NCBI GenBank assembly: GCA_012931725.1
Contig: CM022948.1
Location: 73,107,552-73,171,551, forward strand
Direction of reading: 5' to 3'
From: Litsea cubeba
Taxonomy: Eukaryota; Streptophyta; Magnoliopsida; Laurales; Lauraceae
Length of the DNA stretch: 64,000 bases
Shown here: one piece after another, positions 22,996-34,667 of the stretch
How positions within the stretch are numbered: position 1 is the first letter of the stretch
Layout: each line of letters begins with the position of its first letter
Notes under the pieces: generated by a model
The model's database searches: none
Told to the model about the DNA's origin: nothing
Seen by the model: the letters and a program-made list of their open reading frames with translations, nothing else
Made by a program: the position numbers and the translations under genes

Positions 22996-24013
22996 GTTTA
23001 ACATTCTCTCCTTTCCTCTGTGATTGAACACAACATGGGTGGAAATACATGAGTTCTCATATATGAAGTTCTTCCTCGGCATCACATAGTCCCAATCTCC
23101 CAGCTTAAGAGATGGGCAGTAGTCGCCCTTTCCATCGCCAAGGTAGATGAATCGCTTCTTACCATCCTTGAGAACAGAGGTTCGGATTTGAAAGTTGGAA
23201 AGTAATCCAACATTACAGTTCAAGGGATATCATGGGGGTTGTCACAAATTCAGGCCAAAAAGTTTGTTCATGTAGACTTTTTTTTACAGTATGGAGGGTT
23301 TAACCGGAGAAGCTTTCCAAATCAGAATTACATGATGAAACTAACTTGCAGATGTTTGGAGGACAGAGGCCACATCCATGAGAAGTACTAGAAAAGTCAT
23401 GGTAAGGGGAAGATCCTAAGCTTTCCATTTTCATCAACAAAGCTTGGGTTTGTATTGATCTCTGGGAAATAATCCATCAAGTCGTGGTGTTTGAGGACTG
23501 TCTCAATGAAGAAGAGATTAACACCACTCACTATCCTCAAATCACACCTGAAAGTCCATTCCCATTAAGCAAAAAACACATTAAAATATATTGTTCCTAG
23601 AAAGAAGAACCCGCCCATAGTCAAATGAATTAAAAAAAAAATTAAAGTTATTAAATATAACCCACCCAAGGTCATAAGCAGATTTGATGGCTGTGATGAT
23701 CTGTGGGTGCAAAGGAGCCTTTTTCAAGCTATCAGCAATTTCTTCAATTGTTCTTCCCTGCTTCATCATTCTATCCTGAAAACATTAAAACTCATCTATG
23801 TTGATTTGGACCCATTACACTTAGTAAATCACTAAAAGAAAAAAAAATTGATTTGGACCTTATTTAGAAAAAAATTAGTTCTTGAAACCAGTCTTTCTAT
23901 GTGCAACTCCAACACTCAATAAACACCCAACAAAAGTAAAACAATTAACCAAAAGGCTCTACACCAATGTGTCATTACCGATGAAAAACCTTAAAAAAAA
24001 AAAAACTTACCAT

Positions 24014-24350
24014 AATGGGCCTGTTTGGATAGGCAAAAAATAGAGTAGAGTATGTGTCGTACTCATAAAAAACCAAAAAAAAAAAAAAAAATTACCCCGT
24101 TTGGATGAGTCTCATCCGATTGATGAAGTAATGTTGTGAACCACATGTACTCTATTTCACTTCAACTCTAAATACTTCCATTTCCTTGAATAAAAGTGGA
24201 TTCTACTCCAAACTTTAACTTCAAAATAAGCATCCAAATGGAGTGAAGTAATGTATTTTACTTTAACTTCAACCTAGTTCTCTTCACTCCACTTCACATG
24301 TGAAATCCACTTCATTTTACTCCACTCCTCATTTATCAAAAGAGGCCTTA
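24014..24350 (-). mobile_element. MITE family 2, copy at the lost exon 1 donor
   Basis: The ends are GGGCCTGTTTGGAT and, reversed, AGGCCTCTTTTGAT. Opposite-strand relative of the element at about 51756-52085: both share TTGATAAATGAG/TGGATAAATGAG, GAGTAAAATGAAGTG, GGATGCTTATT.TGAAGTTAAAG and TTTTATTCAAG. In the intact paralogue the same place reads CTTACCATCAGAGAATTCC without the element, so it removed the splice donor of copy A. Confidence 0.7.
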
Positions 24351-24501
24351 GAGAATTCCATGGCACGGTGGGAAGAAGATCATTGAAGAGGTATGTAGCT
24401 CACAGTCCCATGTCAATATGTCATCCACCACCCAATTATCACTGTTGCAGTTGATGATGGTCTTGTCGAAATCGAAAACCACCACAATTCCAGCCATTGG
24501 G

Positions 24502-24615
24502 TTCTGTTTTCTGGGTTTCAAGAGAGGTTTTGGAAGCTGTTTTCTGGGTTTCACTAAGTTCTGTTTTCTGGGTTTCAAGAGAGGTTTTGGAAGCTGTTTT
24601 CTGGGTTTCACTGAA
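24502..24615. repeat. 57-bp tandem duplication in copy A 5' leader
   Basis: Two direct 57-bp units, each with TTCTGTTTTCTGGGTTTCAA and GAGGTTTTGGAAGCTG, lie just upstream of the ATG at 24497. The intact paralogue has one unit. The length is a multiple of three, so the antisense and leader frames stay open through it. This explains the apparent KPRKQ repeats. Confidence 0.85.
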
Positions 24616-24984
24616 CTCTATGGAGATTGCTACAGAAAGCGAGGGAATGATTTTGCCTACAGGCATTTCAGGGATTTATAGGACGTGCGAAAGAAACGGA
24701 AGATACTTACAGTACACTCGATTGTTCAGAAGTTTTTCTAAAATCGGGTGGAATCTGAATCCGAATCCGAATCCGAATATGGATCCCCTGTTTACAAATG
24801 CAGCAAATCCATTATAGGGACCACAAAACAAATGCAACAAATCCATCATAGGGCCCATATGGAGATAATCTAAGATCGTCTAAGATGAATTTCATCTTCT
24901 TCAATCCTTAAATTTTCCTTTAATAGGAATAGGCCCACTACAAGATTGAACACAACATTGGAAACGTGATTAGCACTTATGTGG

Positions 24985-25290
24985 CTTTGATGTTGACATG
25001 TCCAGCCCGGCCTAGGCATGGGCCATAGAAGTTAGGCCCGAGCCCGCCCATTTAATCAATTGGGCGGGGCTGAGCCGGGCTTTTCATCGCTTTTGTGGAA
25101 ATTAGAGCACTAATTAAATTAAATTTCATGTATTTATTACACAATTCGGGCCGGGCTATGGGCTTTCTATCACTAAATCTAAGCCCGGCCCAATTACTAA
25201 TCGGGCCCTAATTACATATCCAAGCACGGCCCAAAGCGGGCTAGGCCCGGATCGGGCTCGGACTGGCCCAGCCCATGAGTACCTCTACAT
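24985..25290. mobile_element. GGGCC-rich non-autonomous hAT-like insertion
   Basis: GC-rich ends with many GGGCC/GGCCC words surround an AT core. The right end, reversed, reads TAGAGGTACTCATGGGC, similar to the TAGAGGTGTCAAT start of the 29095-32620 hAT. The left end is poorly matched and no duplication is seen. It is absent from the equivalent part of segment B. Confidence 0.45.
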
Positions 25291-26960
25291 GGCATGAATC
25301 ACGTTTTTGGATAGTGAGACCCACTCCTTACTGAACCAATGTATTCTTGGTGGAGATGGGATTCAGGATGAATGATTCATATTATCTTTATGTGGGCCTC
25401 ATGGGAGGTACAAGTGTATCCCGATTAGGTTTGAAGAAGGAATATTTAGTGTATATGTCCCTTGATTCTTCCCCTCTCCACTCGTTTTGGTTGTTTTAAG
25501 GTCTCTTTCTCCTGGTTCCTTCCTACATTGCCTACTTTCTGTGATCAACGATCATGTTTGGCAGATAACTTCAAATTTGTCGAAATTTTCCTTCTAATTT
25601 TAAGAACTTTGGGTAAAAAAAGATGATTGAATGGACTATTATAATGGATTGGATAAGTTAAGCCCAAAATGCTACTTAACACATTGGTCGTATTTCCTTG
25701 CCAAATCCATTATGTCAAACTTTAGACCCATTTAAAACTATATTGGCACGGCAGTTCTCACTCAACTGGGCCCATTTTAAAAAAATCTGCCAATAGTTTT
25801 GATTCATAACAATATTTTCAATTTTAAATACATTGTCCTGATGTTAAGATTCAGCTATTTCTAAAGTATTTTCTTGTCATGGCCCCTTATTTTATTTTAT
25901 TTATCCATATTCAAATAATTTACATATATAAATTATGTTGTTTTTTATATAAAAACTTATTTGTATTAACAATATTTTTGCAGTGACATTTATATTTAAT
26001 TAGAAGATCAATGTTTTTTTTTTTTAAATTTTATTGAAAAAATATATATGACATGGATGTATGAATAGTTAAACAAAATGATTGTAATTGTCTAACCTCA
26101 TTTTGCTAATGGGGAATTATTATTCTATTAGAACACACCCAAACAACTTCATCATGACTCATTTAGAGAATAAAATATTCTCAAAACAACTCATGTTCAA
26201 TATGGAATGATTTTTTTTTTTTTTAAATGGAAAGATCAGACGGCCCTGCCTACAGCAAATGCACCATCACCTACGTTCTTCCCCCTTCACCAAAAGTCCA
26301 TGTTTCTGCATTCAAACAATCGATGCACTTCACTTTCATTTTTATGATGTGGGTACCATATGGTCTTTGATTCAAGAGGACTAATCCCCGTAGCGCAGTT
26401 AAATCCATACAAATGGAAGCCAAGGCCCCATTTGGCTCCATCTTCCACCTCAGGCTGCCAACTTAATTTCATTTTACTAAAGCATCATCATGTCATGTCG
26501 GTCTTGAACTAAACTGACACCTAAATTGAAAATTAGGGTTGAGTGGTATTGGCACCCTATTATCACGTGCTGCCAGAATGGGCTCTAGGGCTCTAGATCT
26601 TCAGCTTTAAAATATAACTACTTTAAAATGTACTTAGACCAACTTAGCAAGAAAAAAAAATGTAAGACCCTTTAAATAGTTATCGAATCTATGGATTGAT
26701 TTCAAAGATTTTTTTAAGAGAGAATGTTTTTTTTTTTTTTCTCTTTAAAAAAAAAAAATGCTTATTCCAATCATTACTTTGAAACCATTCTCACTTGTAA
26801 CTCCGTTCAAGTGCATATTTCTACCAAAAAAACTTCGTTTACAATTTGATGGGTAACTTCAAACCAAAAAGGGGAGAGAGAGAGAGAGTCTAATCTAAAA
26901 TCATGTCATACTTCCACTTCTGTAAAACACTCTGTAGAACACAAGATACAATTTTGAAGT
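25291..26960. other. Duplicated upstream flank and spacer
   Basis: 25300-26260 matches the upstream flank of the intact phosphatase, split there by the hAT element. 26260-26960 is unassigned; a 61-codon open frame at 26287-26472 (minus) has no recognised family. A (GA)n run lies at 26874-26888. Confidence 0.5.
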
Positions 26961-27030
26961 AGCAAGTGCTCATATAATGGCATCTTCATTTGCCAAAACC
27001 CAACTTTTGATAGATAGTAGTGGTATATGA

Positions 27031-28378
27031 TTAATGAGGAACAGGGAGAGTGCGAGGAAGAGCTTCATGTGACAAAGGCATTGTTTGGAACTTGCAATCA
27101 GCTGAAATCAATTGCGCCGCCGAGGTGGTACTGTCTTCGATTTGTGCTTTGTTTATGAGGTGGAGGAGGACCCTTCCGAGCTCCTCTCCATAGCTCCATT
27201 CATGTACCTCTGCCTTAATGAGCAATGGATTGCTAGAAATGAGTTCCCACAGTGGCAAGTTCTTCCTTGGCATCACATAGTCCCCATCTCCTATCTTCAG
27301 AGATGGGCAGTAATCGCCCTTTCCATCGCCAAGGTAGATGAATCGCTTCTTACCATTCTTGAGAACAGAGGATTGGATTCGCTCCATGATAAGCCCCTTA
27401 ATAAGAAGGACAAAAAAAAAAAATCACTGTGAGACTACAATCGAAATGGAGAAGAAGCTAACAAGGAAAAGATTTCCAAATGGTCTACACATTTTATTGT
27501 ATAGTCAAATGATCAAAGTACCTTGCACATGTTTGGAGGGCAGAGATCGCATCCATGAGAAGCACTCTTGAAGTCATGGTAAGGGAAGATCCTAAGCTTT
27601 CCCTCTTCATTAACAAAACTTGGGTTTGTATTGATCTCAGAGAAATAATCCATCAACCCATGGTGCTTGAGTATTGTCTCAATGAAGAAGAGGTTGGCAT
27701 CACTCACTATCCTCAAATCACACCTGAAAGTCCATTCGCATTAAGTAAAAAGTACACATTAATATATATTGATCCAAGAAAGCAGAACACACCCAAAATC
27801 AATTGAATGAAAAAAAAAAAAGTTACTAAAGATCACCCACCCAAGGGCATAGGCAGATTTGATGGCTGTGATGATCTGTGGGTGCAAAGGAGCCCTTTTC
27901 AAGCTGTCAGCAATTTCTTCAATTGTTCTTCCTTGGGAATGCAACTCCTCCATCATTCTATCCTGAAAATATTAAAACACATCTATGTTGAGGGCTCAAA
28001 GCTTCTTTCAGATTCAAATTAAAAACCCATTATACTGAGTAAATTTCAAAGATTAAAAAACATTGATTAAGACCTTATTTTCAAAAAACAACAAATCTTG
28101 AAACTTATCTTTGTGCAACTCCAATACTCAATAAACACCCAATAAACAACTCCAATACTCAATAAACACCCAATAAAAATTAAAAAAAAAAAAGTAAAAG
28201 GTTCTATACTAATGTATCATTACTGATTAAAAAAACTTACCATCAGAGAATTCCATGGCATGGTGGGAAGAAGCTCATTGAAGAGGTCTGTGGCACCCAA
28301 GTCATCCACCACCCAATTATCACTATCACAGTCGATGATGGTCTTGTCGAAATCGAAAACCACTACAATTCCAGCCAT
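27031..28378 (-). CDS. HAD-family phosphoethanolamine/phosphocholine (pyro)phosphatase, PS2/PECP1 type
   Basis: Mg2+-dependent HAD hydrolase of the plant PS2/PECP1 group (PHOSPHO1-related), which dephosphorylates phosphoethanolamine and phosphocholine and also pyrophosphate; many members are induced by phosphate starvation (family knowledge; no such control is visible here). Four exons: 28378-28241, 27962-27841, 27723-27522, 27396-27031, all GT..AG, giving 275 residues, the family's usual length. The HAD motif I nucleophile is in DFDKT (9-13). Motif II is SDAN (94-97), followed by FFIETILKHHGLMDYFSEIN. A cysteine-rich HGCDLCPPNMCK stretch ends exon 3. Motif IV is GDGKGDYCPS (177-186). The ATG at 28378 is the first in frame. 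It is the only intact copy of three in the cluster. Intron 1 has a 31-bp tandem duplication at 28116-28177. Confidence 0.93.
28116..28177. repeat. 31-bp tandem duplication in phosphatase intron 1
   Basis: Two direct copies of a unit containing CAACTCCAATACTCAATAAA and CACCCAATAAA. The broken copy A has one related unit near 23907-23940. Confidence 0.8.
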
Positions 28379-29094
28379 TGGGTCCTGTTTTCTGGGTTTC
28401 AAGAGAGGTTTTGGAAGCAGTTTTCTGGGGTTTTTTTTTTTTTTTCACTCAACTCAATATGAATAGCGATCAAAGAAGGCAAGGGAATGAGATTTGCCCA
28501 CAGGCAATTCAGGCATTTATAGGTGTTTGTGGGTTGGCTTGAGAGCCCCACATGCCAAATAGAAAGGAAGAATATTACGTAACGACGAGGATTGTGCCAG
28601 TGGCACCCCGTGAAACCGCCAGCCCGAATATTCGCATGGCATATGTTACTTATTCCATTTTGGTGAATGGTGATGGGATGCTTTCCACTTTCCTCCCATG
28701 TTGGGAGAGGGAATATTCAGTGTTTGTCCGATGAATCTTCATTGCAAGTGGTTTTTTATCTTACCACTTTGTTTTGGTTGGAGTTGGGACTCCCTCTAAT
28801 CTCTATCCCTCTCAGTACCTTCCTACATAGCCCACTTTATTTGATCAACCAAATTTTTTGGTGGATTACTTTATCTGTTTTAATTAAGTTGTGCTATGTG
28901 TCGGGTTGTGCCTAATTTATTATGGGATGCAGACGCTCTCCTTGTGGGGGCCACTGGACCACTGGATTGGTATTTAGACATCTCTAAGAAATAATTAAGG
29001 TCATCTTTGGTCATGAAATAGAATGTATACAAATTTCTCTTTTTTTTTATTATAAATGATTGATTTCTTAGGAGGCTATTTATAAAGGTTAGAC

Positions 29095-32000
29095 TAGAGG
29101 TGTCAATCCGGGCCGGGCAGTGCAAAATCAGGGTCCGTTCCGGGCCGACACGGCCCGTGATATTTTACTGGCCGTGCCGGGCCGGGCCTGATTGTTCTGG
29201 GGTCCGCCTAGCACGGCCCAGGTCGTGCCATGCTGGGCCGGGCCCCATCCGGTCCAGGCCGTGCCGCTTGGGGGCGGCTCACTTTTTTTTTTGAGTTTTT
29301 TTAATTATTGGACCATTTTTATTAAAATAAAAAAATTGAAAGAGATAAACAAGTAGAATAACACTAATGATGTTTTGAAAAAATACATCAAATAAATTGT
29401 ATTTCCTTGAAATTTAAGTTACAAAAGTTCAAAAAAATTACAAGTTTGAAGTTTAAACTTGGATCAATATATATAATGAAATTCAGACCTTATGATAAAT
29501 GAAAAAAGAATTACAACTTTAGAAACCCATGATACATTCTAAAAAATAAATTACAACTTAAAAAACCCATAATAAATTCTAAAAAATAAATTACAAGCTA
29601 AAAGCATATGATACATTCTAAAAAATAAATTACAAGTTAAAAACATATTAGACATTCTAAAAAAAATTATACTACGATATCTGTAACGGCGTTAGCTCAT
29701 CTTCTATCTCGATATGATCATTATCGAGGTGTTGTTCCCTATCCTCTGCTTGGTACCAATCCCGCAAGCACATACAGGTCTCAACGGTTTCTTCTTGAAG
29801 CATAGTCCTCCTGGACGGTTTCTTCTTGAAGCATAGTCCTCCTGGGGTCAATAAGGCGCTCACTTGCACTAAATGCTTGCTCTGATGCAACTGTAGACGC
29901 TGGTATTGTTAATATATCACGGGCTATGGCGGAAAGCACAGAAAACTTAGTTTCGAATGATTTCCACCATGCCCAAAAAAATCAAAATCATCCTCTTCAT
30001 TATCATCTATTGTAATAGGATCGCTCCCCAGGTACATTGTTAATTCATTAACGTTGTAAGATCCTCCGGAAGAAGATGAGTTACTTCCCTGAGATTTCTT
30101 CATAACACTCCAAATGGATTTCTTTTTTCCTTTATGTACTTGGGGAGGGCCTGTTGGGACCGTGGGTGCTATGGATCTACCTAATCGGGTAGCATATTCC
30201 AAAAAAAGTATTTCTAAATCTACCTTAATTGTTGCTATGTCATTTATATTAGTTGTATTCATATTAGAGTTTATTTCATTAAGAAGGGTTTCTACACCTT
30301 GTAATTTTAATCTAGGGTCTAATACAGCAGTTATACAAAATGTTAAAGGATCTAATCTCCAATATTGTAAAAACTTTTCCTCCATTTGTACACACATAAC
30401 TTGAGAATTTTGAAAATCTCTATACTTTGCAAAAGTAAGACTTATTTCATAAAAATGGGCTAAAGCTTGATTGCATGTGGGATAATATACCCCGGAAGAA
30501 AACAATATTGCATCATGAAAAACTTCTAAAAAATCTCTTATTATCTCAAGAAGCGTCCATTTATCATCACTTATAAAAATATTTTTACGCTCCAAATAAA
30601 GTTGACAATATTGATTTAGTGTCATTTTATAGGCACATGATTCTTTTAACATTTTATAGGTAAAATTTCATCTATGCTTTACATCATATGATATTTTCTT
30701 TGGATATAGATTAAAATTTACACATATGTCCTTCCACCATTATTTTCGCAAGGGGGAACAAAAAATGTATCCTACAATCCATTTAATAGTCCCTAAATCA
30801 TCTCTAATTAATTTCACCCCTACTTGTACGATAAGATTTATGACGTGGCATGCGCACACCTATTGTGAAATAGATTTCCATTTAAATCAAGTTGAATCGA
30901 TAGTTTTAATAAATCTGCTACGACGTTGTTAGTGCTTGTATTATTTAAAGTTATAGAAATTATTTTATTTTTAATTTTATATTCTATAAGTTTTTTAAGA
31001 ATAGTGGACCCTATCCTAGTACCAGTGTGTGAGAATTCTAGCATAGAAAATACTATCATTCTTTTCTACATCACCCAATCACTATCAATATAATGTGATG
31101 TGATTGCAATGTACCATAGATTTTGTTTAGAGGTCTATAAATATGAAGTTAAAGCCACTTTTTCAGGTATATTTTTAAATATATTTCTTTAATTCACTTT
31201 TTCTTTCAAAAAAGTCTTTATTGCATCACTTCTAGCAGTATTTCTAGATATTTTCTGCCATCCAGGATGAAAGGCAGACCTCAAAAATCTTTCAAAACAT
31301 CATTATTCAGAAAGTATAAATGGTGACTGACTAGATATTATATACTTAATAAGTTGATATCTAGCATTATTAGGGTCATAGTTGGAAACTCCTAAACCAC
31401 CATATGAATATATTTGAGAAAGTTGAGTTTGAATCATCTTCCCGGACCTTCCCTTACTTGCCCCATCGCTAGTGTTGGGGGAGTGTTTCAGCAAACACGA
31501 CTTCATGTGTCTAGTAAGGTGGCCAGTGTCGTTTGATGATTTGTCACTGAGGAGATCTTTGCAATATTTACATTGTGCCTTCTCCTCTGTTCCTCCTTTG
31601 GGGCATGGGACAATAACTTTAGCGAAATGAGCCCATACAGGAGAAGTCAATCTTATTTTTCTCTTCTTTTTTTTGAGTAGTAGGATCTTAGAGATTATTG
31701 CTTTCTACTTCTGTCCCTTGGTCTTGGTCTAAATTAATAAATCCAGGATCTTCCTCATTTAGAGAGAAGTCAAGGTTGAAAGGTTGCGATGATCCAGCTA
31801 TTTTTCTAAATAAAAGATTTTAAAAAAACTTAAATAAATAATTATATATAATGTGTTTTTTGTGATAATTTACATAAGAAATGGGAGAAGATGAGACTTA
31901 ATATATAATATTACTATGTATATTATTACTAAATAAAACTCAAAATTAAAGATAATAAATACCTTTATAACAGCGGAGAGAGCTAATGGAGAAGTCCTTC

Positions 32001-32620
32001 TTAGTTGAATCCTCCACTTTAGAGAAGTCACCCTCACTTCTTAGAAAATTTTGTAGAGAGAGCTTATACTTTAGAATGAGACTTAAGAGAGCTTAGAGCT
32101 TTAGAGGGAGTATGAGAATTGAGATAGTAAATGTGTAGAAAAATGAGAGGAATGAGGGCTATTTATAGAATTCTTAAGTGATAAAATGACATAAAATACC
32201 CCCTCATATGACCGTTTTATAGCAGTTGAGGGTATAATGGTAAAAAATTATCAAAAGACACTAATACCCCCCTCCCCCCCCATTTGACCGTTTATAACTG
32301 TTGGGGGGTTAAAAAAGTAAAAAATCCAAATATAGCCGTTTTTTGGGGGGTGGGGATAATTTTTTTTTAAATATAGCCGTTGGGCCGTGCCGGGCCGCCC
32401 GCAGGCTCCGGGGCCCAGGCCCAGCATTGCACGGTTTTTAAGTCGTGTCGGGCCTAGGCCCAGCATTGCACGGTTTTTAAGTAGTGTCGAGCCTGGTCGG
32501 CTGGGCCCAGCACAGCCCAGATTTTATGACGGGCCGGGCCTCCCGTTGACCAAGTCAATGGGCCCAAGCACGGAAATTTCGAGCCGGGCTTGGGCGGCCC
32601 GGCCCATATTGACACCTCTA
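29095..32620 (-). mobile_element. Complete-ended hAT transposon (Ac/BED type), 3,526 bp
   Basis: Inverted ends TAGAGGTGTCAAT (29095) and ATTGACACCTCTA (to 32620) are flanked by the perfect 8-bp target duplication GGTTAGAC (29087-29094 and 32621-32628). Both subterminal regions are strikingly GC-rich (repeated GGGCCGGGC-type words over about 200-300 bp), while the centre is AT-rich; such biased subterminal repeats are typical hAT transposase binding regions. The single transposase gene on the minus strand is broken, so the copy could move only if a related element supplied the enzyme. Confidence 0.93.
29672..31810 (-). pseudogene. hAT transposase, decayed (BED zinc finger to dimerisation domain)
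   Basis: Reading from 31810 down: an N-terminal acidic stretch (SSQPFNLDFSLNEEDPGF) whose expected start codon now reads ATA, then a frame shift near 31690. A basic run KKKKRKIR (nuclear-localisation-like) follows, then a BED zinc finger at about 31640-31490 (WAHFAKV, CKYCKD, HLTRHMKSC). The catalytic part follows in pieces (31059-30838, 30652-29950, with HFYEISL, DPRLKL and a serine-rich linker before an acidic DDNEEDDFDF). Last comes the dimerisation domain (STVASEQAFSASERLIDPRR). A perfect 31-bp tandem duplication at 29789-29850 shifts the frame inside that domain. Several independent lesions, hence pseudogene. Confidence 0.88.
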
Positions 32621-32628
32621 GGTTAGAC

Positions 32629-34660
32629 CAAGAGTTATTTGAAACTTTAAAATGATATATTGGTCTTTGAAAAAAATATGGAGTTAAAGAGAAAATGGTT
32701 AGAAAAATAATGAGAATATTTCGAACAATTTTATTAAAAAAAAGGTAGGTTGGAGGTTAAAAAAAAAAATAAGAAGGATTATTTTGAACATTTATAAAGT
32801 ATTTGCTTCACTTGGAAACTGAAGATTCCTTTTCAAAAAGAAAACGATTCTCTCTTTAATTTTCTTTTTTCTTCTTATTCTAAGAATTTTGGAGAAAAAG
32901 GTAATGGAATGGAATAATATGATGATGGATTGGATTGCTAACATGGTTATATATCCTTGCCATATCCATTATGTTAAGATTTACAAGCCCATCTAAAATC
33001 ATCTTTGCACAACAATTGTCACTTATATAGGCCCATGTTAAAAAGTCTGCTAATAATATAGTGATAGTTTCAAAACTTCAACTATTTCTAAAGTTTTTTT
33101 TTTTTTTATCATTGTCTTTTATTTATGAAAGATAAGTACTCACACATACAACACTCTCACCAAATTCCCTCATTACTTATGGCAAGAGGTTGATCCCTAG
33201 TTGTTTCAATGGAATGGCCTGAGCGGCTGAGCTACAAGTGGATTGATAATATTTTTTTTCTTTGCTTAAATAAATTTAAAGTATTTAATTATATTTTCAT
33301 TTAATTTATATTTCATTTAAAAATAATTCCCCAAAAATATTTATATATTTAATTAAAACGTTAATGATTATCTTAAATCTTTTTTTTCAAATTTTATATA
33401 TGACTTGGATGCATAAATATTTTTAATGACAATTTTTATTTTTAAATGCATAACATGGACGTATGAATTTTTATGAAATGATTCAAGGACGTATGAATTT
33501 TTATGAAATGATTCAAATTCAAGAATGTTGATGCCACATGGGCCCTGCCCAAAATAAATACCCCTCTAGCACAGCTTAGTAGGAGTCAGACTCATTGTAG
33601 GAATGTTTTTTGTATTAGTTTTGTGAATAAAGTATTATAAAAAAATATTCATATTTTTTATGTGATCAATCTAATGATAGTAAATCTCATATGGAATTAA
33701 AATTTGAACAGTTTTAGTATATAGAAAAAAAATTATATTTTTAATAGTTGAACCCAATTGTGCAGCCTAACAATTTTTTTCCCCATTCGAGCACTAACAC
33801 TCCACTCATGGTACTATGCCAACCTATGCAAGATTTTTTTTGTTTTTTTTTGCTAGGTGGGCCACTGATCCTGCTGTAATGTTACTTTAACTTAAGGACT
33901 TAGGGATCGATACATGGGCCGTATATATATGATGTTAAAGCTGCTAATGAGACTCAACCATCAGTGTGTTGGCAGACAACTTCACAAAGTAGCAAAAATA
34001 GATAGAGTTCACATGAAATAAATTTTGAAAAATTAAAAAAGACTGTAGCAGTAGCCCCAACCAGTATGCCATTTTGGAAGGAATTATAGACCGTATAGGA
34101 TTCTCTAGAGAAAGAAATTAGGACACGTTTGGTAAACAAAGATGAATCTTTTATTGGGAGGATTCCTTCCATCTGTAGATGTGTGATCCAATGGTTATTA
34201 TTTTTTTCTTCAATTTTCTCAAAATCCAAGAAAAAGCAAGGGCTGATTTCTCAACCCATAGCCTTGCTTCGCTCTCTAGAGGATTTGAACGGTTCGGATC
34301 TTGCAAGTGGGGCCCATTGGAATAAAAAAATTGATATTTTAAAGTCTGAACTTATTTGCAAATATGTCAACATTCATGATGGATCAACGGCTGATATTTG
34401 ACATAATAGCCATTTTGGACCTTATAATCATGATTAATGATTCTGATCTTGATTGTGGGACCATACAGTAGGTTTCCAAACCCAAAAAGGATTCCTCTTT
34501 GTTTATAAGGTAAAAAATAAAACTAAAACCGTTGGCTTTAATATATTATAAGGTAATTTGCCAAGATTTTTTTAAAGAACTTCATACAATTTATTCCACT
34601 TCAGTAAACACCAGATACAATTTGTAAAGTAATGGCATTTTTCTTTTGCTAAAACTCAAC
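32629..34660. other. Duplicated flank, tRNA-like SINE scrap and possible MITE
   Basis: 32640-33560 continues the segment B flank. At 33170-33245 the minus strand shows TGTAGCTCAGCCGCTCAGGCC-like A-box DNA (split here as TGTAGCTCAGCC and GCTCAGGCC) and a B-box-like GATCAACC, a SINE scrap. At 34118-34515 ends with ACACGTTTGGTAAACAAAG and CTTTGTTTAT suggest another decayed MITE. No gene is seen. Confidence 0.4.
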
Positions 34661-34667
34661 TTTCGAG

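Larger units (their letters stand above)
21545..24497 (-). pseudogene. Broken phosphatase paralogue (copy A)
   Basis: The order of exons matches the intact gene at 27031-28378. The exon 1 remnant starts at ATG 24497 with DFDKT intact, but a 14-base length change after WVVDD shifts the frame, and the exon 1 donor is replaced by a MITE. The exon 2 remnant is near 23769-23665. In the exon 3 remnant (about 23555-23380) the SDAN motif has become SGVN and one extra C before TTACCATGAC shifts the frame. The exon 4 remnant (23190-23075) keeps YLGDGKGDYCPS but lost the start (GLIMERI). A hAT-derived block (21720 to about 22995) separates the C-terminal part at 21545-21719. It cannot make the enzyme without repair of several lesions. 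Confidence 0.85.
21540..33560. repeat. Tandem segmental duplication carrying phosphatase copies A and B
   Basis: Segment A (about 21540-26260) and segment B (about 26960-33560) match well outside the genes. Downstream flanks share CAAAACYCAACTTTTGA. Upstream flanks share GGAATATT.AGTGT, CCTTCCTACAT.GCC and GATCAAC at 25440-25550 versus 28700-28850. They also share CCTTGCCA.ATCCATTATGT, TATTTCTAAAGT and finally GGCCCTGCC at 25690-26250 versus 32960-33550. Segment B is longer mainly because of the 3.5-kb hAT at 29095. Segment A alone carries MITEs at about 24014-24350 and 24985-25290. A third, truncated match starts near 34610. Confidence 0.75.

Noticed and set aside
24348..24681. KPRKQ-repeat protein and overlapping antisense frames at phosphatase copy A
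   Set aside because: The repeats come from a 57-bp duplication in the 5' leader upstream of the real ATG; the intact paralogue has no ATG there.
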